Of a stretch of 64,000 nt of DNA, positions 62,177 through 64,000 are shown in pieces. The stretch spans positions 1 through 64,000 of the forward strand of contig NZ_FRCF01000004.1 of the NCBI RefSeq assembly GCF_900142805.1, in the 5' to 3' direction. Origin of the DNA: Lacicoccus alkaliphilus DSM 16010 (lineage in GTDB: Bacteria > Bacillota > Bacilli > Staphylococcales > Salinicoccaceae). The notes below the pieces were generated by a model. The model was not told the DNA's origin and ran no database searches. It worked only from the letters and a program-made list of their open reading frames with translations. Position 1 is the stretch's first letter, and each line of letters opens with the position of its first letter. The position numbers were made by a program, and so were the translations under genes.

Positions 62177-63732
62177 TGGAATACCTCAGAAATGAAAGAA
62201 AACATATCGTTTACAGCATCATTCTCGGAGTGGTCGGCAGTCTGATCGGCATTTCGATCTTCGCAATGAGCGGTTATATGATCAGCCTCAGTTTCTTTGA
62301 ACCGCCGATATTCGTCATCCTGCTGATCATTGCGGTGATCAAGCTGTTCGGCATGATGAAGGGCGGATTGAAATATTTGGAGAGGCTGCTCTCCCATAAC
62401 TCCACATTCAAGCTCATATCGAGGGTGCGGACGCAGTATTTCGAATCGTCCCTGAACAGCGGTAAAGATATGCACAGTGTCAGGTTCATCCAGACATTGA
62501 GCAGATATTTCGAAGACATCGAAGATTATTACATCACGATCATCTACCCGTATGTCGTGGCAGTGCTGCTGTCCATCGCAGTCATTTTACTGTCCGCCCT
62601 GATCAATCCGGCACTGGTGGTCACAGCGCTCGTGCTTGCCCTCATCATGCTCGTCCTCCTGCCGTTCGTATTCAGCATTTGGAACGGCAGAATCGATGCG
62701 GAGTACAGGGTGCTTGACGAGAATGCATTTTTGAAGACTTACCAGTTCATCCACGGCTTCACCGATTTATTCGTCGACAATAAGGACAAAGCGGTCCAAA
62801 ATGAGATTTCCGGCCAGCTGGATGCCATCCGGCGCAATAAGAATAAAGACAGCCTTAAAGAAGCCGTCATCGAGCTGATTACGGGGTCCGCACAGATTGG
62901 AACGATCGTACTCATCATCCTGCTGATGCAGGGGGGGGACATCTTCCTCATACCGATGCTCATCCTCCTCGTCATCAGCTATTTCGAAGTGCTGGCACTC
63001 GTCGTCGAACCGACGAGCCGTTTCTTCAACACACATCAGAAAGTCGGGGAAATCGAACGTCCGGCCGGGGAAACGGGGGACGGTGAAATATCCTCAGGCG
63101 GCAGCATCAGGCTTGAAGCCGTTTCCTATAAATACCCTGCGGGTGCTTACGATGCGTTGTCAAAGGTGACGATGAATGTTGATGCTGGAGAACGGCATGC
63201 CATCATCGGCAGCAGCGGTTCGGGCAAAACCACTTTGCTCAATCAGATCATCGGTGAGAGGGAAATGGCTGTAATGCCCCAGCATCTGGACTTCTACAAT
63301 GCGACGATCAGGGAGAACTTGACGATGTTCGGTCATTTCCGGGCAGCAGATGAAGAGATTGAGCATCTGCTGGCAGAATTTGAGCTCGATCATTTCAAAC
63401 TGGATGATTATGTTTACTTCACCGGACAGTTGTCCGGGGGAGAGAAGAAAAGGCTGCATCTGGTCCGGATGATGCTTGAGGATAAAGACTGGTGGCTGCT
63501 GGATGAGCCTTCAGCCAAGCTGAATCAGTCTTTGCAGGAGAAAGTGTGGCGGAAAATATTTGAAACGGACACGGTGATCGTCAGCACACATGATTTATCG
63601 CATCTGCACCATTTTGATGTCATCCACTTCATGGAGGCGGGACAGATCATCGAAAGCGGCAGTTACGAGGCACTCATGGCGCGGGAGGGCGCTGCGGCAG
63701 AAGCTGTGAAGCGCTATACGGAATATTTGTAG
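62173..63732 (+). CDS. cydC: ABC transporter CydC subunit
   Basis: The partner of CydD. The N-terminus IVYSIILGVVGSLIGISIFAMSGYMISLS is cut here to note GVVGSLIGISIFAMSGYMIS, a typical CydC start. Walker A is GSSGSGKTTLLNQI, the Q-loop region VMPQHLDFYNATIRENL, the signature LSGGEKKRLHLVRMML and Walker B WWLLDEPSAKLN. The length is 519 aa. It is followed after 48 bases by degV. Confidence 0.82.
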   Translation: MMEYLRNERKHIVYSIILGVVGSLIGISIFAMSGYMISLSFFEPPIFVILLIIAVIKLFGMMKGGLKYLERLLSHNSTFKLISRVRTQYFESSLNSGKDMHSVRFIQTLSRYFEDIEDYYITIIYPYVVAVLLSIAVILLSALINPALVVTALVLALIMLVLLPFVFSIWNGRIDAEYRVLDENAFLKTYQFIHGFTDLFVDNKDKAVQNEISGQLDAIRRNKNKDSLKEAVIELITGSAQIGTIVLIILLMQGGDIFLIPMLILLVISYFEVLALVVEPTSRFFNTHQKVGEIERPAGETGDGEISSGGSIRLEAVSYKYPAGAYDALSKVTMNVDAGERHAIIGSSGSGKTTLLNQIIGEREMAVMPQHLDFYNATIRENLTMFGHFRAADEEIEHLLAEFELDHFKLDDYVYFTGQLSGGEKKRLHLVRMMLEDKDWWLLDEPSAKLNQSLQEKVWRKIFETDTVIVSTHDLSHLHHFDVIHFMEAGQIIESGSYEALMAREGAAAEAVKRYTEYL

Positions 63733-63780
63733 GGCGGTGTCTGGCATGCTACACTTAGCAATATTAAAAGGAGGGTGACA

Positions 63781-64000
63781 ATGAAAAATTATGCTATCGT
63801 GACGGATTCAGCAGCCGGTCTCACACAGTCCTTCATCGATGAACATGACATCAAGGTTCTGCCGATGTCTGTGATCGTGGAAGGGATTGCTTATAAGGAA
63901 GGCGTCGATAAGACCGTAGCTGAAATATATGAACTATTGGAAGAGAGTGGAGAAGGCGCGAAGACTTCACAGCCGACAATCGGTGAATTCATGGATGTCT
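63781..64000 (+). CDS. DegV family fatty acid-binding protein (5' part, cut by window end)
   Basis: The frame starts at the ATG at 63781 after AAAAGGAGG and stays open to the end of the window. It reads KNYAIVTDSAAGLTQSFID and later AKTSQPTIGEFMDV, the TDS and TSQPT signatures of DegV proteins, which bind fatty acids for the FakA kinase. Only about 73 residues are present. Confidence 0.9.
   Translation, partial: MKNYAIVTDSAAGLTQSFIDEHDIKVLPMSVIVEGIAYKEGVDKTVAEIYELLEESGEGAKTSQPTIGEFMDV

Noticed and set aside
43570-63732. Nitrate respiration block as a recently acquired island
   Set aside because: No integrase, tRNA, direct repeats or change in base composition or start-site style was seen at its borders; nar, nre and mo genes are common in the family.

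Overview
The window looks like a chromosomal segment of a low-to-mid GC Firmicute, base composition near 50% GC by eye, most likely a halotolerant Staphylococcaceae member such as Salinicoccus or a relative. The reasons are the nreABC oxygen/nitrate regulators joined to narGHJI and narT (a Staphylococcaceae arrangement), a LysM-LysM-CHAP autolysin with a WalR-type box, QueF, ScdA and DUF402 proteins of staphylococcal type, strong AGGAGG ribosome sites with several TTG/GTG starts, and very acidic extracellular lipoproteins. No IS element, prophage, CRISPR array, tRNA or rRNA was seen. The genus assignment is inference.

Layout. 1-133: the right end of a 51-bp tandem hairpin repeat array. 200-6620: a small protein, glmS behind a glmS ribozyme, a deoxynucleoside kinase, and gcvPA-gcvPB without gcvT. 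6630-7120: a gene-free stretch with a CRP-type palindrome followed by a possible short terminated transcript. 7120-9438: RDD membrane protein, AcuI-like reductase, TatC. 9589-11001: trhO and a small protein on the minus strand. 11157-13636: queC-queD-queE, a remnant of a DsbA-like gene, a preQ1-I riboswitch with terminator, and queF. 13694-26143: mixed housekeeping and membrane genes (GNAT, dicarboxylate symporter, K+ channel, MFS, autolysin, BI-1 protein, YebC, SDRs, lrgAB, DUF402 phosphatase, LysR). 26191-37059: an oligopeptide ABC transporter (minus strand) with three paralogous substrate-binding lipoproteins on the plus strand, interrupted by a zinc alcohol dehydrogenase. 37174-40861: small proteins, GNAT, LOG protein, an unknown 337-aa protein, and a ScdA-like di-iron protein. 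40909-43376: phoPR.

43570-63732 is an anaerobic respiration block: narGHJI, nreABC, a hemerythrin-like gene, narT, then the molybdenum cofactor genes moeB, moaB, moaC and moeA-mobB-moaE-moaD-mobA-moaA, then cydDC. The genes form one functional chain: NarT imports nitrate, NreABC senses oxygen and nitrate, NarGHI reduces nitrate with a Moco made by the mo genes, and CydDC supports cytochrome bd assembly. Palindromes of the NreC type lie at matching distances from -10 boxes before both narG and narT. A second 51-bp repeat array (eight left arms in exact register) lies between the convergent 3' ends of moaB and moaC. The window ends inside a degV gene.

The most notable items are the two 51-bp hairpin arrays, the hemerythrin gene in the nre operon, a ScdA protein lacking its di-cysteine motif but keeping the apparent di-iron ligands, the DsbA remnant next to the queF riboswitch, and the palindrome/short-transcript cassette at 6723-6851. 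All calls were made by reading; no database search or alignment was run.
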